DNA of 64,000 nucleotides from Variovorax sp. MHTC-1 (GTDB lineage Bacteria > Pseudomonadota > Gammaproteobacteria > Burkholderiales > Burkholderiaceae_C). This document shows positions 51,507-61,049 of this stretch, piece after piece; positions within the stretch are counted from its first letter, which is position 1; every line of letters begins with the position of its first letter. The notes beneath the pieces were generated by a model. That model was given only the letters and a program-made list of their open reading frames with translations, did no database searches and was not told the origin of the DNA. The DNA is taken from assembly GCF_003984645.1 (NCBI RefSeq), contig NZ_RWKI01000021.1, positions 1 to 64,000 on the forward strand, written 5' to 3'. Made by a program: the position numbers and the translations under genes.

Positions 51507-53363
51507 ATGGATCGAGCCGATTTTGTTCATCTGGTCCGATTGAGCGAGCATGCCAGCGCGGACGACAGCAGCGGCTACCGGCGCGGCGTCGCCGCTTTCG
51601 CTGCACTGGGCTATCTGTGGGTGATCGCATGCCTGGCGCTGGCGGTCGGCATCATCGTCTGGGTGGTCGCCTCGATGGGGCAGGGCCGCTTCAACTTTAC
51701 GCGCGGCTGGCTCCTGCTGTTCGCGCTCGGCCTGCTGTGGGCCACGCTGCGCGCGCTGTGGGTGCGCTTCGATGAGCCCGAAGGCGTGCAGCTCGCGCGC
51801 GAGGATGCGCCGGCGCTTTTCGAGGCGTTGGACCGCATCCGGCAGAAGATCGACGGCCCGCCGGTCCACCACGTCTACCTGGACAGCGAGTTCAACGCCA
51901 GCATCCGCCAGTTGCCGCGCTTCGGTCTCTTCGGCGGCGCCGTCAACTACCTGAGTGTGGGGCTGCCGCTCCTGATGGCGCTGGACAAGCGTCGCCTGCT
52001 GTCGGTGCTGGCGCACGAGTACGGCCACCTGCGCGGGAATCACGGCAAGCTGAGCGCCTGGATCTACCGCACACGCCTGTCCTGGCTCAAGCTCGATGCC
52101 AGCCTGCAAAACGACGAGGGCGTGATGGCGCTGGCCTCGCAGGCCTTCTTTCGCTGGTACTTCCCGCGCTTCGCGGCCAAGACCTTTGCGCTGGCGCGGC
52201 AGGATGAATACGAAGCCGACCGCATCTCGGCGCGCCTGCTCGGCCCCGGCGTGACCGCTGCCGCATTGACCGAGATCGCCGTCAAGAGCACCTGGTATGC
52301 GGATGCCTTCTGGTCCGGCCATTGGGCGCGCGCCGCCCGGGAGCCGTTGCCGGCCGGGCCCTTCTCCGCGATGGAAACGCAGCTCGGCGCGCCTGTCACC
52401 CCCGATCTGGCGCGCGAGGCGCTGCGCAGCGCATTGCGGCGCGTGAGCGATGTAGACGACACTCATCCGGTGCTGCGCGACCGGCTCGAGGCGCTCGATG
52501 AGAAGGCCGTGTTGCCGGCTTGGTCAGCAAAGTCGGCGCTCGAGCTGCTGGCCGACAAGGCGAAATGGATCGCGTACTTCGACGGGGAATGGCGCCGCGC
52601 GCATGCGAGCGACTGGAAGCAGCATCACGCCTACCTCGCACGCGTGCGGGAACGCGTCGTCGCACTGGCCGCCAGCAGGGGACGCAACAATGCCGACGAG
52701 ATGGTCGAGTGGGCCGATTGCGAGCGCCGCATCAATGCCGCCGCCGATGTGCGTGGCCGCTACGAGCGCGCGTTGCAGATCACGCCCGACCATTCCGGCG
52801 CGCTGCGAGGATTGGCGCAGACGCTTCCGCCCAGGGATCGCACAGCGCGCCTCGCGGTGCTGGAGCGGCTGCATGCGGCGAGCGCCGCGAGCCGCTGGTG
52901 GGCCGCCAAGGACGCCGTCGAGCTGCTCGAGGATCCCGATGCCGGGCCGCACGACGAGCCCGCGCTCAAGCTGTGGCGCGAGCGGGCCAAGGCGGCCGAG
53001 GCGGCCGAGCAGCGCGCCTGGGAGGAGATCACCAGCACGCCCTTCTTCAGCCAGATCGCGCGGCATGACCTGAGCGAATTCGAACTCGGCGAGCTGAGGG
53101 CTGACCTGGTGCGCTGTAGCCCGATCTCGCGAGCCTGGCTGGTACGCAAGAACTTGCGCGAATTCCCATGGCGGCGCGCCTACGTCCTATTCGTCGAGCT
53201 GCCGGGGCTGCCCGACGAGGAGCGCTGGAACCTGTGCCGCCAGCTCGAGCAGACCTTGAACCTGCCCGGCGCCGTGCTGGTGCTGTGGGCCGGCCATTCG
53301 CCCACTCTCGCTGAGATCGAGCGTCAGGCGTTCGGGCCGGTCTGGATGCGCACGGCCGGCTGA
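51507..53363 (+). CDS. Large M48 family membrane metalloprotease
   Basis: A 618-residue protein. Two helices lie at about residues 30-56 and 66-86. The zinc motif is HEYGH at 170-174, with the third ligand expected in the QDEYEADR segment near 232-239. M48 peptidases such as HtpX are ~290 residues. Here ~330 further residues follow, helical, TPR-like in places (RYERALQITPDHSGALRGLAQ), with no known catalytic motif. The role may be envelope protein quality control; the extension could bind partners. Confidence 0.85.
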   Translation: MDRADFVHLVRLSEHASADDSSGYRRGVAAFAALGYLWVIACLALAVGIIVWVVASMGQGRFNFTRGWLLLFALGLLWATLRALWVRFDEPEGVQLAREDAPALFEALDRIRQKIDGPPVHHVYLDSEFNASIRQLPRFGLFGGAVNYLSVGLPLLMALDKRRLLSVLAHEYGHLRGNHGKLSAWIYRTRLSWLKLDASLQNDEGVMALASQAFFRWYFPRFAAKTFALARQDEYEADRISARLLGPGVTAAALTEIAVKSTWYADAFWSGHWARAAREPLPAGPFSAMETQLGAPVTPDLAREALRSALRRVSDVDDTHPVLRDRLEALDEKAVLPAWSAKSALELLADKAKWIAYFDGEWRRAHASDWKQHHAYLARVRERVVALAASRGRNNADEMVEWADCERRINAAADVRGRYERALQITPDHSGALRGLAQTLPPRDRTARLAVLERLHAASAASRWWAAKDAVELLEDPDAGPHDEPALKLWRERAKAAEAAEQRAWEEITSTPFFSQIARHDLSEFELGELRADLVRCSPISRAWLVRKNLREFPWRRAYVLFVELPGLPDEERWNLCRQLEQTLNLPGAVLVLWAGHSPTLAEIERQAFGPVWMRTAG

Positions 53364-53375
53364 GACAATGGGGGC

Positions 53376-54647
53376 ATGCACCCCAAAGCCCTTCTCGAGG
53401 CCTGCGCCGATCTGGTCGGCCTCGTCCTGAAATTCGATCATCCTGCCGACCAGGTCGTTTCCCGCTTCTTTCGTGAGCACCGTGAGTTCGGGCCCCGGGA
53501 GCGCGCCACGCTCGCCGAGACGGTCTACACCGTGTTGCGCAAGAAGCTGCTGTTCGATCATCTGTCGCCCTCCGGCAGCGGGCCGAAGGAACGGCGCATG
53601 GCCATTCTCGGATTCCATGGCCCGCGCGATTTTTTGAAGAGCGCACTCAACGACGCGGAAAAGCGCTGGCTCGACAACTGCGACGCTGTCAAGCCCGACG
53701 ACCTGCTGGAGCGCCACCGGCACAACCTGCCCGAGTGGCTGGTGGCGCCGCTCAAGGCGCAGCTGGGCGCCGAATTCTGGCCGCTGATGGAAAGCCTGCA
53801 GCAGCCCGCGCCGCTCGATTTGCGGGTCAACGCGCTCACCGACAAGCGCCCCGACGTGCAGAAAGAGCTTGCGCTGGCCGCCATCAAGGCGGTCGCGACG
53901 CCGTTCTCGCCCTGGGGCCTGCGCATCGACGGCAAGCCGGCGCTCACCAAGCTGGACGCTTTTGCGCGAGGCGCGGTCGAGGTGCAGGACGAGGGCTCAC
54001 AGCTGCTGGCGCTGCTGCTCGATGCCAAGCGCGGCGAGATGGTGGTGGACTTCTGCGCCGGCGCGGGCGGCAAGACGCTTGCCATCGGGGCCACGATGCG
54101 CAACACCGGCCGGCTCTATGCATTCGACACCTCGGCGCACCGGCTCGATGCTCTCAAGCCACGCCTGGCGCGCAGCAAGCTCTCGAACGTGCATCCCGCT
54201 GCCATCGCCCACGAGCGCGACGAGCGCGTCAAGCGCCTGGCCGGCAAGATCGACCGGGTGCTGGTCGATGCGCCCTGCTCGGGCCTGGGTACCCTGCGGC
54301 GCAATCCGGACCTCAAGTGGCGGCAGTCGCCGAAGTCGGTCGAGGAACTCACTGCGAAGCAGACGGCGATCCTGCAGAGCGCGGCACGGCTCGTCAAATC
54401 GGGTGGCCGCCTCGTCTACGCCACCTGCAGCGTGCTGCCGGAGGAAAACGAGGCCATCGCCGAGGCTTTCGGCGCCGCCAACCCGGATTTCCTGCCGCAG
54501 GACGCCGTGGATCTGCTGACCGGGCTGAAGGTCGCGGGCGCCGAGGGTCTGGCTGCCGGAGGGGAGGGGGGCAAACGCTATCTGCGCCTCTGGCCGCACC
54601 GTCATGCCACCGATGGATTCTTTGCCGCGGTCTGGAATCGGAAATAG
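53376..54647 (+). CDS. RsmB/NOP2-like RNA (cytosine-5) methyltransferase
   Basis: A 423-residue RsmB/NOL1/NOP2/sun family enzyme. An N-terminal NusB-like helical region precedes the SAM domain with DFCAGAGGKTLAIG. The two catalytic cysteines are C301 (DAPCSGLG) and C351 (ATCSVLP), the latter being the nucleophile by analogy. It methylates cytosine in rRNA (16S C967 for RsmB) or tRNA; the exact site cannot be told. It starts 12 bp after the M48 gene and is probably co-transcribed. Confidence 0.9.
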   Translation: MHPKALLEACADLVGLVLKFDHPADQVVSRFFREHREFGPRERATLAETVYTVLRKKLLFDHLSPSGSGPKERRMAILGFHGPRDFLKSALNDAEKRWLDNCDAVKPDDLLERHRHNLPEWLVAPLKAQLGAEFWPLMESLQQPAPLDLRVNALTDKRPDVQKELALAAIKAVATPFSPWGLRIDGKPALTKLDAFARGAVEVQDEGSQLLALLLDAKRGEMVVDFCAGAGGKTLAIGATMRNTGRLYAFDTSAHRLDALKPRLARSKLSNVHPAAIAHERDERVKRLAGKIDRVLVDAPCSGLGTLRRNPDLKWRQSPKSVEELTAKQTAILQSAARLVKSGGRLVYATCSVLPEENEAIAEAFGAANPDFLPQDAVDLLTGLKVAGAEGLAAGGEGGKRYLRLWPHRHATDGFFAAVWNRK

Positions 54648-54778
54648 GCGCGAAGACCCAAAGAAGAGAGATAACTCGCGATGGATCAAGGATTTAGCCC
54701 CCTTTTCGGGGCAGAAGCCTTAAAATCACAGGTTACCTGAAGGCTGCACCTTCGTGCGGCCATGGAGTACCGAACTCA

Positions 54779-55993
54779 ATGTTGCTTCCTGACTCTGCCG
54801 TTCTCAGCGCGGCCATCGACTGGCTCGGACACGGCTTGTGGGATCTCACGTGGTGGCAGGTCGTGCTGTACACGCTGCTCACTACGCACATCACGATCGC
54901 TGCGGTCACGATCTTCCTGCACCGCACGCAGACGCACCGGGCCATGGATCTGGGCCCGATTCCTTCGCATTTCTTCCGTTTCTGGCTCTGGCTGGGCACC
55001 GGCATGGTGACCAAGGAGTGGGTGGCGATTCACCGCAAGCACCACGCCAAGTGCGAAACCGAAGAAGACCCGCACAGCCCGCAAGTCCGTGGTATCGACC
55101 AAGTGCTGTGGCGCGGCGCCGAGCTCTATCGTGCCGAGTCGAAGAACAAGGAAACGATGGAGCGCTACGGTCACGGCACGCCTGACGACTGGCTCGAGCG
55201 CAACCTCTATTCGCGCTACAGCTGGCAGGGCGTGGGCCTGATGCTGGTGATCAACCTGGCGCTCTTCGGCGCGCTCGGCATGGCCGTGTGGGCGGTTCAG
55301 ATGCTCTGGATCCCGATCACGGCGGCCGGCGTCATCAACGGCATTGGCCATTACTGGGGCTATCGCAACTTCGAGGCACCCGACGCCAGCCGCAACATCA
55401 TGCCCTGGGGCCTGATCATCGGCGGCGAGGAACTGCACAACAACCATCACACGTATCCGACTTCGGCGAAGTTCTCCGTCAAGAAATACGAGTTCGACAT
55501 CGGCTGGGTCTATATCCGCATGATGCAGACGATCGGCTGGGCCAAGGTCAAGAAGGTGCCGCCGAAGATGCAGCTGGGCGACATCCAGCCGGTGGCCGAC
55601 CAGAAGACGCTCGAAGCCGTCATCGCCAATCGCTACGAAGTGATGGCCGGTTATGCGCGTGAAATGCGTCGCGCCACCAAGGCAGAGCTGGCAACGCTCA
55701 AGGCCAAGGGCGCCGACCTGTCGGTGCTGAAGGCCGCCAAGCGCTGGCTGCATCGCGACGACGACAAGGTGCCGGCGGCCGCGCGTTTGAATCTCGTGCA
55801 GGCGCGTGCCGCACACCCGGTGCTCGACAAGATGGTGACGATGCGCGAAGAACTTCGCCAACTATGGCTCAACACCTCGCAGTCGCGCGAACAACTGGCC
55901 GCCGACCTGGCCGCCTGGTGCCATCGTGCGGAAGCCAGCGGCATTGCAGGGTTGCGAGAGTTCTCCACCCGTCTGCGCGCGGCGCGCGCCTGA
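54779..55993 (+). CDS. Membrane fatty acid desaturase (acyl-CoA delta-9 type)
   Basis: A 404-residue integral membrane di-iron desaturase. The three histidine boxes are HRTQTHR (48-54), HRKHH (85-89) and HNNHH (220-224). There are about four helices in the first 230 residues. The C-terminal ~150 residues are a soluble helical extension rich in Lys and Ala. It introduces a double bond into acyl chains, so it affects membrane fluidity. The 131-bp upstream gap contains TTAAAAT near 54720 as possible -10, and a terminator follows the gene. Confidence 0.92.
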   Translation: MLLPDSAVLSAAIDWLGHGLWDLTWWQVVLYTLLTTHITIAAVTIFLHRTQTHRAMDLGPIPSHFFRFWLWLGTGMVTKEWVAIHRKHHAKCETEEDPHSPQVRGIDQVLWRGAELYRAESKNKETMERYGHGTPDDWLERNLYSRYSWQGVGLMLVINLALFGALGMAVWAVQMLWIPITAAGVINGIGHYWGYRNFEAPDASRNIMPWGLIIGGEELHNNHHTYPTSAKFSVKKYEFDIGWVYIRMMQTIGWAKVKKVPPKMQLGDIQPVADQKTLEAVIANRYEVMAGYAREMRRATKAELATLKAKGADLSVLKAAKRWLHRDDDKVPAAARLNLVQARAAHPVLDKMVTMREELRQLWLNTSQSREQLAADLAAWCHRAEASGIAGLREFSTRLRAARA

Positions 55994-56021
55994 CGCGCGG
56001 CGGTCTCCGCTCCGTTCCAAA

Positions 56022-56046
56022 GCCGGCCTGCGGGGCCGGCTTTTTT
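56022..56046 (+). terminator. Rho-independent terminator after the desaturase
   Basis: GCCGGCC pairs with GGCCGGC around a TGCGG-like loop, followed by TTTTTT. It lies 29 bp after the desaturase stop. Confidence 0.9.
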
Positions 56047-56083
56047 CTGGATGCTGCATGCTGGTCGATGGAACGCAGACAAC

Positions 56084-56114
56084 AAAAAACCCGCTGGATC
56101 GCAGCGGGTTTTTT
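56084..56114. terminator. Bidirectional terminator at the end of rpmBG
   Basis: AAAAAACCCGCTG and CAGCGGGTTTTTT form a stem with a GATC-centred loop and a U-run in both directions. It ends the rpmB-rpmG transcript on the minus strand and backs up the desaturase terminator on the plus strand. Confidence 0.88.
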
Positions 56115-56130
56115 GCTTAAATCGGCCGAA

Positions 56131-56304
56131 TTACTTCAGCTTGATTTCCTTGTACTCGACGTGCTTGCGCGCCTTCGGGTCGAACTTCATGATCGACATC
56201 TTCTCGGGCATCGTCTTCTTGTTCTTGCTGGTCGTGTAGAAATGGCCGGTACCCGCGGTGGATTCCAGCTTGATCTTTTCGCGTCCGCCTTTGCTCGTTG
56301 CCAT
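56131..56304 (-). CDS. rpmG: 50S ribosomal protein L33
   Basis: A 57-residue basic protein reading MATSKGGREKIKLES... with the L33 core GHFYTTSKNKKTMPEKM and the end KHVEYKEIKLK. No CxxC zinc motif, so it is the zinc-independent form. It lies 11 bp after rpmB, the conserved order, with an AAGGAG ribosome site. The L33 frame was read directly from the minus strand. Confidence 0.95.
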   Translation of the reverse strand: MATSKGGREKIKLESTAGTGHFYTTSKNKKTMPEKMSIMKFDPKARKHVEYKEIKLK

Positions 56305-56315
56305 GATTCAGCTCC

Positions 56316-56549
56316 TTAAGCTTGGCCGCGTGCACGCAGGTCTGCGAGCACGGCGTCGATGCCGTTTTTGTCGATCAGGCGCAAAGCGGCGCTCGAAACA
56401 CGCAGGCGCACCCAGCGATTTTCGGTCTCGACCCAGAAACGGCGGTATTGCAGGTTCGGCAGGAACCGGCGCTTGGTTTTGTTGTTTGCGTGGGAAACGT
56501 TGTTTCCGACCATCGGGCCTTTGCCCGTTACGTCGCATACGCGTGCCAT
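56316..56549 (-). CDS. rpmB: 50S ribosomal protein L28
   Basis: A 77-residue ribosomal protein starting MARVCDVTGKGPMVGNNVSH, with the NKTKRRFLPNLQYRRFW core typical of L28. It is part of the large subunit near the exit tunnel region. It is the first gene of the rpmB-rpmG operon. The 179-bp stretch between it and the trxB stop contains its promoter; I see no other feature there. Confidence 0.95.
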   Translation of the reverse strand: MARVCDVTGKGPMVGNNVSHANNKTKRRFLPNLQYRRFWVETENRWVRLRVSSAALRLIDKNGIDAVLADLRARGQA

Positions 56550-56728
56550 GTGGACACTCTTTCTTGAAACAGCTGGCACCGGCGCAAGGGGATTGCGGGG
56601 TGGTTTGCAGCTTGACCTCGCCAGAAACGGGTGGCGGTACCCCGGCTTGCCGTGAATTCCCGGCCCCCCAAAAGAAGAGGCCGAATTCGGCAAAGCCTTG
56701 GATTATAGCCTCATGGCCGGCGAACGGC

Positions 56729-57691
56729 TCAAAGCGTGCCGTCCTGCTCCAGGAAGCGCTGCGCGTCGAGCGCCGCCATGCAGCCGGTGCCGGCGCTGGT
56801 GATGGCTTGGCGATACACGTGGTCTTGCACGTCGCCGGCAGCGAAAACGCCCGGAACGCTGGTCATGGTCGCAAAGCCCTGAAGACCCGAGCGGGTGAGG
56901 ATGTAGCCGTCCTTCATCTCGACCTGGCCTTGGAAGATGTCCGTGTTCGGGTGGTGGCCGATGGCGATGAAGCAGCCCTTGAGGTCGATCCGCTCCGTCG
57001 CGCCGGTCTGAGTGTTCTTGAGGCGGATGCCGGTGACGCCGGTGTCGTCGCCCAGCACTTCGTCCAGCGTGTTGTGCACCTTGAGCTCGATCTTGCCTTC
57101 GGCGGCCTTTTCGTGGAGCTTGTCGATCAGGATCGGCTCGGCGCGGAACTTGTCGCGACGATGCACCAGCGTGACTTTCTTGGCGATGTTCGACAGGTAG
57201 AGCGCCTCTTCGACCGCGGTATTGCCGCCGCCGACCACACAGACTTCCTGATCGCGGTAGAAGAAGCCGTCGCAGGTCGCGCAGCCCGAGACGCCGCGGC
57301 CCATGAAGTGCTGCTCGGAGTCGAGCCCGAGGTACTTGGCCGAAGCGCCCGTGGCGATCACGAGCGCATCGCAGGTGTAGGTGCCGCTGTCGCCGGTCAG
57401 GGTGAAGGGGCGCTTGCTCAGGTCGACCTTGTTGATGTGATCGAACACGATCTCTGTCTTGAAACGCTCGGCATGCTCCAGGAAGCGCTGCATGAGGTCG
57501 GGGCCTTGTACGCCATGCACGTCGGCCGGCCAATTGTCGACGTCGGTGGTCGTCATCAGCTGGCCGCCCTGGGCGATGCCGGTGATCAACATGGGTTGAA
57601 GGTTGGCGCGGGCCGCATAGACGGCGGCGGTATAACCGGCCGGGCCGGAGCCGAGAATGAGAACCTTCGCGTGGCGTGGGGAGGACGACAT
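56729..57691 (-). CDS. trxB: Thioredoxin reductase
   Basis: A 320-residue NADPH-dependent flavoenzyme. It has the FAD motif GSGPAG (14-19), the redox-active CATC (C137 and C140), the NADPH motif GGGNTAVEEA and the C-terminal FAAGDVQD. It reduces thioredoxin. Start at MSSSPRHAK preceded by GGGGAGG-like sequence; a 91-residue extension upstream was rejected as it crosses the promoter. Divergent from the Crp/Fnr regulator over 163 bp that include an inverted repeat. Confidence 0.95.
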   Translation of the reverse strand: MSSSPRHAKVLILGSGPAGYTAAVYAARANLQPMLITGIAQGGQLMTTTDVDNWPADVHGVQGPDLMQRFLEHAERFKTEIVFDHINKVDLSKRPFTLTGDSGTYTCDALVIATGASAKYLGLDSEQHFMGRGVSGCATCDGFFYRDQEVCVVGGGNTAVEEALYLSNIAKKVTLVHRRDKFRAEPILIDKLHEKAAEGKIELKVHNTLDEVLGDDTGVTGIRLKNTQTGATERIDLKGCFIAIGHHPNTDIFQGQVEMKDGYILTRSGLQGFATMTSVPGVFAAGDVQDHVYRQAITSAGTGCMAALDAQRFLEQDGTL

Positions 57692-57738
57692 GAGTAGAAA
57701 ACCTAGGATTGACGCTGCATCAGCGTGTACATTTTCAG

Positions 57739-57761
57739 GGTGATAGATATGGAGTATCACC
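57739..57761. promoter_or_regulatory. Inverted repeat GGTGATA-N9-TATCACC in the trxB/crp-like gap
   Basis: Perfect 7-bp arms around a 9-bp spacer, 48-70 bp upstream of the trxB start and about 94 bp before the divergent regulator. It may be an operator or an RNA hairpin in the trxB leader. Other parts of the 57692-57854 gap show no further structure. Confidence 0.45.
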
Positions 57762-57854
57762 GTTCGGTTCAAGACCGGGCGTGGGCTGTTTTCAATGCGT
57801 GCGATTGTATTAATGCATGGGCTTCTCGATCGCGCGGAATTCGGGGATTGATGA

Positions 57855-58529
57855 ATGTCGATGCTGTCCAATCTTGAATTGCTCCGCCGCGTACCTTTGT
57901 TCGCTGCGTTGACGCCAACCCAGTCTGCGAGCATTGCCGACGCGATCATCAAGAAGCGCTTCAAGCGGGCCGAGGCGGTGGTCGAACAAGGGAAGAAGTC
58001 GGACGCGCTCTACATCATCCTGACCGGTCGCGCCCGGGTGATGAGTACGGACAGCCGTGGTCGCGAAGTCATTCTCGCGACGCTGCATCCCGGCGACTAC
58101 ATCGGCGAGATGAGCATGATCGACGACGAGCCGCATTCCGCCACCGTGCGCACCGAGGTCCAGACCGATGTGCTGATGCTCGGCCGCGAAGCCTTTGCAC
58201 GTTGCCTGCCCGAGAACTCCTCGATGTCCTACAACATCATGCGGGGCCTCGTTGCGCGGCTGCGTCACGCGGACCGCAAGATCGAATCGCTCGCGCTGAT
58301 GGACGTTTACGGCCGAGTGGCGCGTTCGCTGCTCGAGTTCGCGGTCGACGACGGCGCGGGCAATCTCAAGGTGCGTGACAAGATCTCGCGCCAGGACCTG
58401 GCCAAGATGGTCGGCGCTTCGCGCGAAATGGTGAGCCGGGTCATGAAGGACCTCGAAGAGCGCGGCTTCGTCCAGACGCAGCCCGACGGCTCGATGATCG
58501 TCAAGGAACGGCTCTCATCGCTCGCCTGA
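57855..58529 (+). CDS. Crp/Fnr family transcriptional regulator
   Basis: A 224-residue regulator. An N-terminal cyclic-nucleotide-binding-type barrel (residues ~10-120, GDYIGEMSMIDDEPHSATVRT) resembles that of true cAMP-binding Crp. The C-terminal winged helix has SRQDLAKMVGASREMVSRVMKDLEERG. There are no N-terminal cysteine clusters, so it is not an oxygen-sensing Fnr. Divergent from trxB, upstream of ftsK on the same strand. Its effector is probably a cyclic nucleotide. Confidence 0.9.
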   Translation: MSMLSNLELLRRVPLFAALTPTQSASIADAIIKKRFKRAEAVVEQGKKSDALYIILTGRARVMSTDSRGREVILATLHPGDYIGEMSMIDDEPHSATVRTEVQTDVLMLGREAFARCLPENSSMSYNIMRGLVARLRHADRKIESLALMDVYGRVARSLLEFAVDDGAGNLKVRDKISRQDLAKMVGASREMVSRVMKDLEERGFVQTQPDGSMIVKERLSSLA

Positions 58530-58659
58530 TCCTTCGGCTAGCAGCGCCGGAGTGCGCTGGCCCCTGCATCGCCGGCCCTGACAACGCGGCCGCGACTGTT
58601 TTCGTTGTAGTTTCTGCAAGCCGTCTGCCCGTTCCTGCGGGCCAGTGGCCGTGTCTTCC

Positions 58660-61038
58660 ATGACCTATTCGCTCAATACCCTTCAATCGTCCACATCGGC
58701 CGAATCGCAGCCGGTGCGCTTGCGCGCCATGCGCTTCGCGCACGAGATCACGCTGATCGCCGGCTTCGTCCTGCTGCTTTACTGGCTGCTCGCGATGTTG
58801 AGCTTCACGCCCTCGGATGCGGCCTGGTCAACCTCGGGCACCGGCGGCGAGATCAAGAACTGGGGCGGCCGCATTGGCGCCTGGCTGGCCGACGCCAGCT
58901 ATTTCCTGGCCGGTTACTCGGTCTGGTGGTGCCTGGCAGCGGGCTTGCGCGTGTGGTTGTCTTCTCTGGCCGGCTGGTTGCGCGGCGGTGAGCCGACGCC
59001 CGCCGATCAGCCGCCGCGGGGCCGCTTCAACCGCAGTCGCCTGGCGTTCTGGTTCGGCCTGGTGCTGCTGCTGTGCGCCAGCGCGATGCTCGAATGGTCG
59101 CGTCTTTATCGGCTGGAATTCCATCTGCCCGGGCATGGCGGCGGCGTGCTCGGCTATCTGGTCGGGCCGCTTGGCGTGAAGTGGATGGGCTTCACCGGTT
59201 CGGCGCTGATCGCCATTGCTGCCGGCGTGATCGGCTCGGCGCTCGTGTTCCGCTTCTCGTGGAGTCATATCGCCGAGCGCATCGGCTCTCGTCTCTATTC
59301 GCTGTTCGAACTGCGCCGCGAAAAACGCGAGATCGCCGAAGACATCGCGATGGGGAAGAGAGCGGTGCGCGAGCGCGAAGAGCTGGCGGAGCAGGGCGGC
59401 GAGCTCGAATCGGCCGACGAGGAGCTAAGCATCGTGCCGCGCCCCAAGCGCCGTGCGCCCTCGCCGCCGGTACAGATCGAGCCCGCGCTGACCGAGGTGC
59501 CGCGCAGCGATCGCGTGGCCAAGGAGCGTCAGAAGCCCCTGTTCCGCGAACTGCCCGACAGCAAGCTGCCGCAGGTCGACCTGCTCGACTCGGCGCAGGC
59601 GCGCCAGGAAACCGTTTCCGCCGACACGCTCGAGATGACCTCGCGCCTGATCGAGAAGAAGCTCAAGGACTTCGGCGTCGAGGTGCGCGTGGTGCTGGCT
59701 TCCCCGGGCCCGGTGATCACTCGCTACGAGATCGAGCCGGCCACCGGCGTCAAGGGGTCGCAGATCGTCAACCTTGCGAAAGACCTGGCGCGCTCGCTGT
59801 CGCTGGTGTCGATCCGCGTGGTCGAGACCATCCCCGGCAAGAACTTCATGGCGCTCGAACTGCCGAACGCCAAGCGGCAGTCGATCAAGCTCAGCGAGAT
59901 CCTCGGCTCGCAGGTCTACAACGAAGGCAAGTCGATGCTCACCATGGGCCTCGGCAAGGACATCGTCGGCAACCCGGTGGTGGCCGATCTCGCGAAGATG
60001 CCGCACGTGCTGGTGGCCGGCACCACCGGATCCGGCAAGTCGGTCGGCATCAACGCGATGATCCTGAGCCTGCTCTACAAGGCCGAGGCGCGCGACGTGC
60101 GCTTGCTGATGATCGACCCGAAGATGCTCGAAATGTCGGTCTATGAAGGCATCCCGCACCTGCTGGCGCCAGTGGTCACCGACATGCGGCAAGCGGCTCA
60201 CGGCCTCAACTGGTGCGTGGCCGAGATGGAACGCCGCTACAAGCTCATGAGCAAGCTGGGCGTGCGCAACCTCGCGGGCTACAACACCAAGATCGACGAG
60301 GCCAAGGCCCGCGAGGAGTTCATCTACAACCCCTTCAGCCTCACGCCCGACAGCCCCGAGCCGCTCGCGCGGGAGCCGCACATCGTGGTCGTGATCGACG
60401 AGCTGGCCGACCTGATGATGGTGGTCGGCAAGAAGATCGAAGAGCTGATCGCCCGACTGGCGCAGAAGGCGCGCGCCGCCGGCATCCACCTGATCCTTGC
60501 TACGCAGCGGCCCAGCGTCGACGTGATCACCGGGCTCATCAAGGCCAACATCCCGACGCGCATCGCCTTCCAGGTGTCGAGCAAGATCGACTCGCGCACC
60601 ATCCTCGACCAGATGGGCGCCGAGGCGCTGCTCGGCATGGGCGACATGCTCTACATGCCGAGCGGTACCGGCCTGCCGGTGCGCGTGCATGGCGCCTTCG
60701 TGAGCGACGAAGAAGTGCACCGTGTCGTCGCCTACCTCAAGTCACAAGGGGAGCCGGACTACATCGAAGGGGTGCTCGAAGGTGGAACCGTCGACGGCGA
60801 AGGCGATCTACTGGGTGAAGGTGGCGGCGATGGCGGCGAGAAGGACCCGATGTACGACCAGGCGGTCGAAGTCGTGCTCAAGAACCGCAAGGCCAGCATT
60901 TCGCTGGTTCAGCGCCACCTGAAGATCGGCTACAACCGCGCCGCGCGGCTGGTCGAGGACATGGAAAACGCCGGGCTGGTGAGCGCCATGAGCGGCAGCG
61001 GCCAGCGCGAAATTCTGGTGCCCGCACGCACCGAATGA
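58660..61038 (+). CDS. ftsK: DNA translocase FtsK
   Basis: A 792-residue FtsK/SpoIIIE-type translocase. Four N-terminal helices (residues ~25-200) anchor it at the septum. A short linker leads to the motor domain with Walker A GTTGSGKS (454-461), Walker B VVVIDELADLMM and the C-terminal gamma winged helix (YDQAVEVVLKNRKASISLVQRHLKIGYNRAAR) that reads KOPS sites. It pumps chromosome ends apart for dif recombination. The ATG was preferred over a GTG 15 bp upstream. Followed by lolA after 11 bp. Confidence 0.95.
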   Translation: MTYSLNTLQSSTSAESQPVRLRAMRFAHEITLIAGFVLLLYWLLAMLSFTPSDAAWSTSGTGGEIKNWGGRIGAWLADASYFLAGYSVWWCLAAGLRVWLSSLAGWLRGGEPTPADQPPRGRFNRSRLAFWFGLVLLLCASAMLEWSRLYRLEFHLPGHGGGVLGYLVGPLGVKWMGFTGSALIAIAAGVIGSALVFRFSWSHIAERIGSRLYSLFELRREKREIAEDIAMGKRAVREREELAEQGGELESADEELSIVPRPKRRAPSPPVQIEPALTEVPRSDRVAKERQKPLFRELPDSKLPQVDLLDSAQARQETVSADTLEMTSRLIEKKLKDFGVEVRVVLASPGPVITRYEIEPATGVKGSQIVNLAKDLARSLSLVSIRVVETIPGKNFMALELPNAKRQSIKLSEILGSQVYNEGKSMLTMGLGKDIVGNPVVADLAKMPHVLVAGTTGSGKSVGINAMILSLLYKAEARDVRLLMIDPKMLEMSVYEGIPHLLAPVVTDMRQAAHGLNWCVAEMERRYKLMSKLGVRNLAGYNTKIDEAKAREEFIYNPFSLTPDSPEPLAREPHIVVVIDELADLMMVVGKKIEELIARLAQKARAAGIHLILATQRPSVDVITGLIKANIPTRIAFQVSSKIDSRTILDQMGAEALLGMGDMLYMPSGTGLPVRVHGAFVSDEEVHRVVAYLKSQGEPDYIEGVLEGGTVDGEGDLLGEGGGDGGEKDPMYDQAVEVVLKNRKASISLVQRHLKIGYNRAARLVEDMENAGLVSAMSGSGQREILVPARTE

Positions 61039-61049
61039 TGGGATCAGGG

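Noticed and set aside
57855..58529. Oxygen-sensing Fnr assignment for the Crp/Fnr protein.
   Set aside because: The N-terminal cysteine cluster required for a [4Fe-4S] centre is absent.
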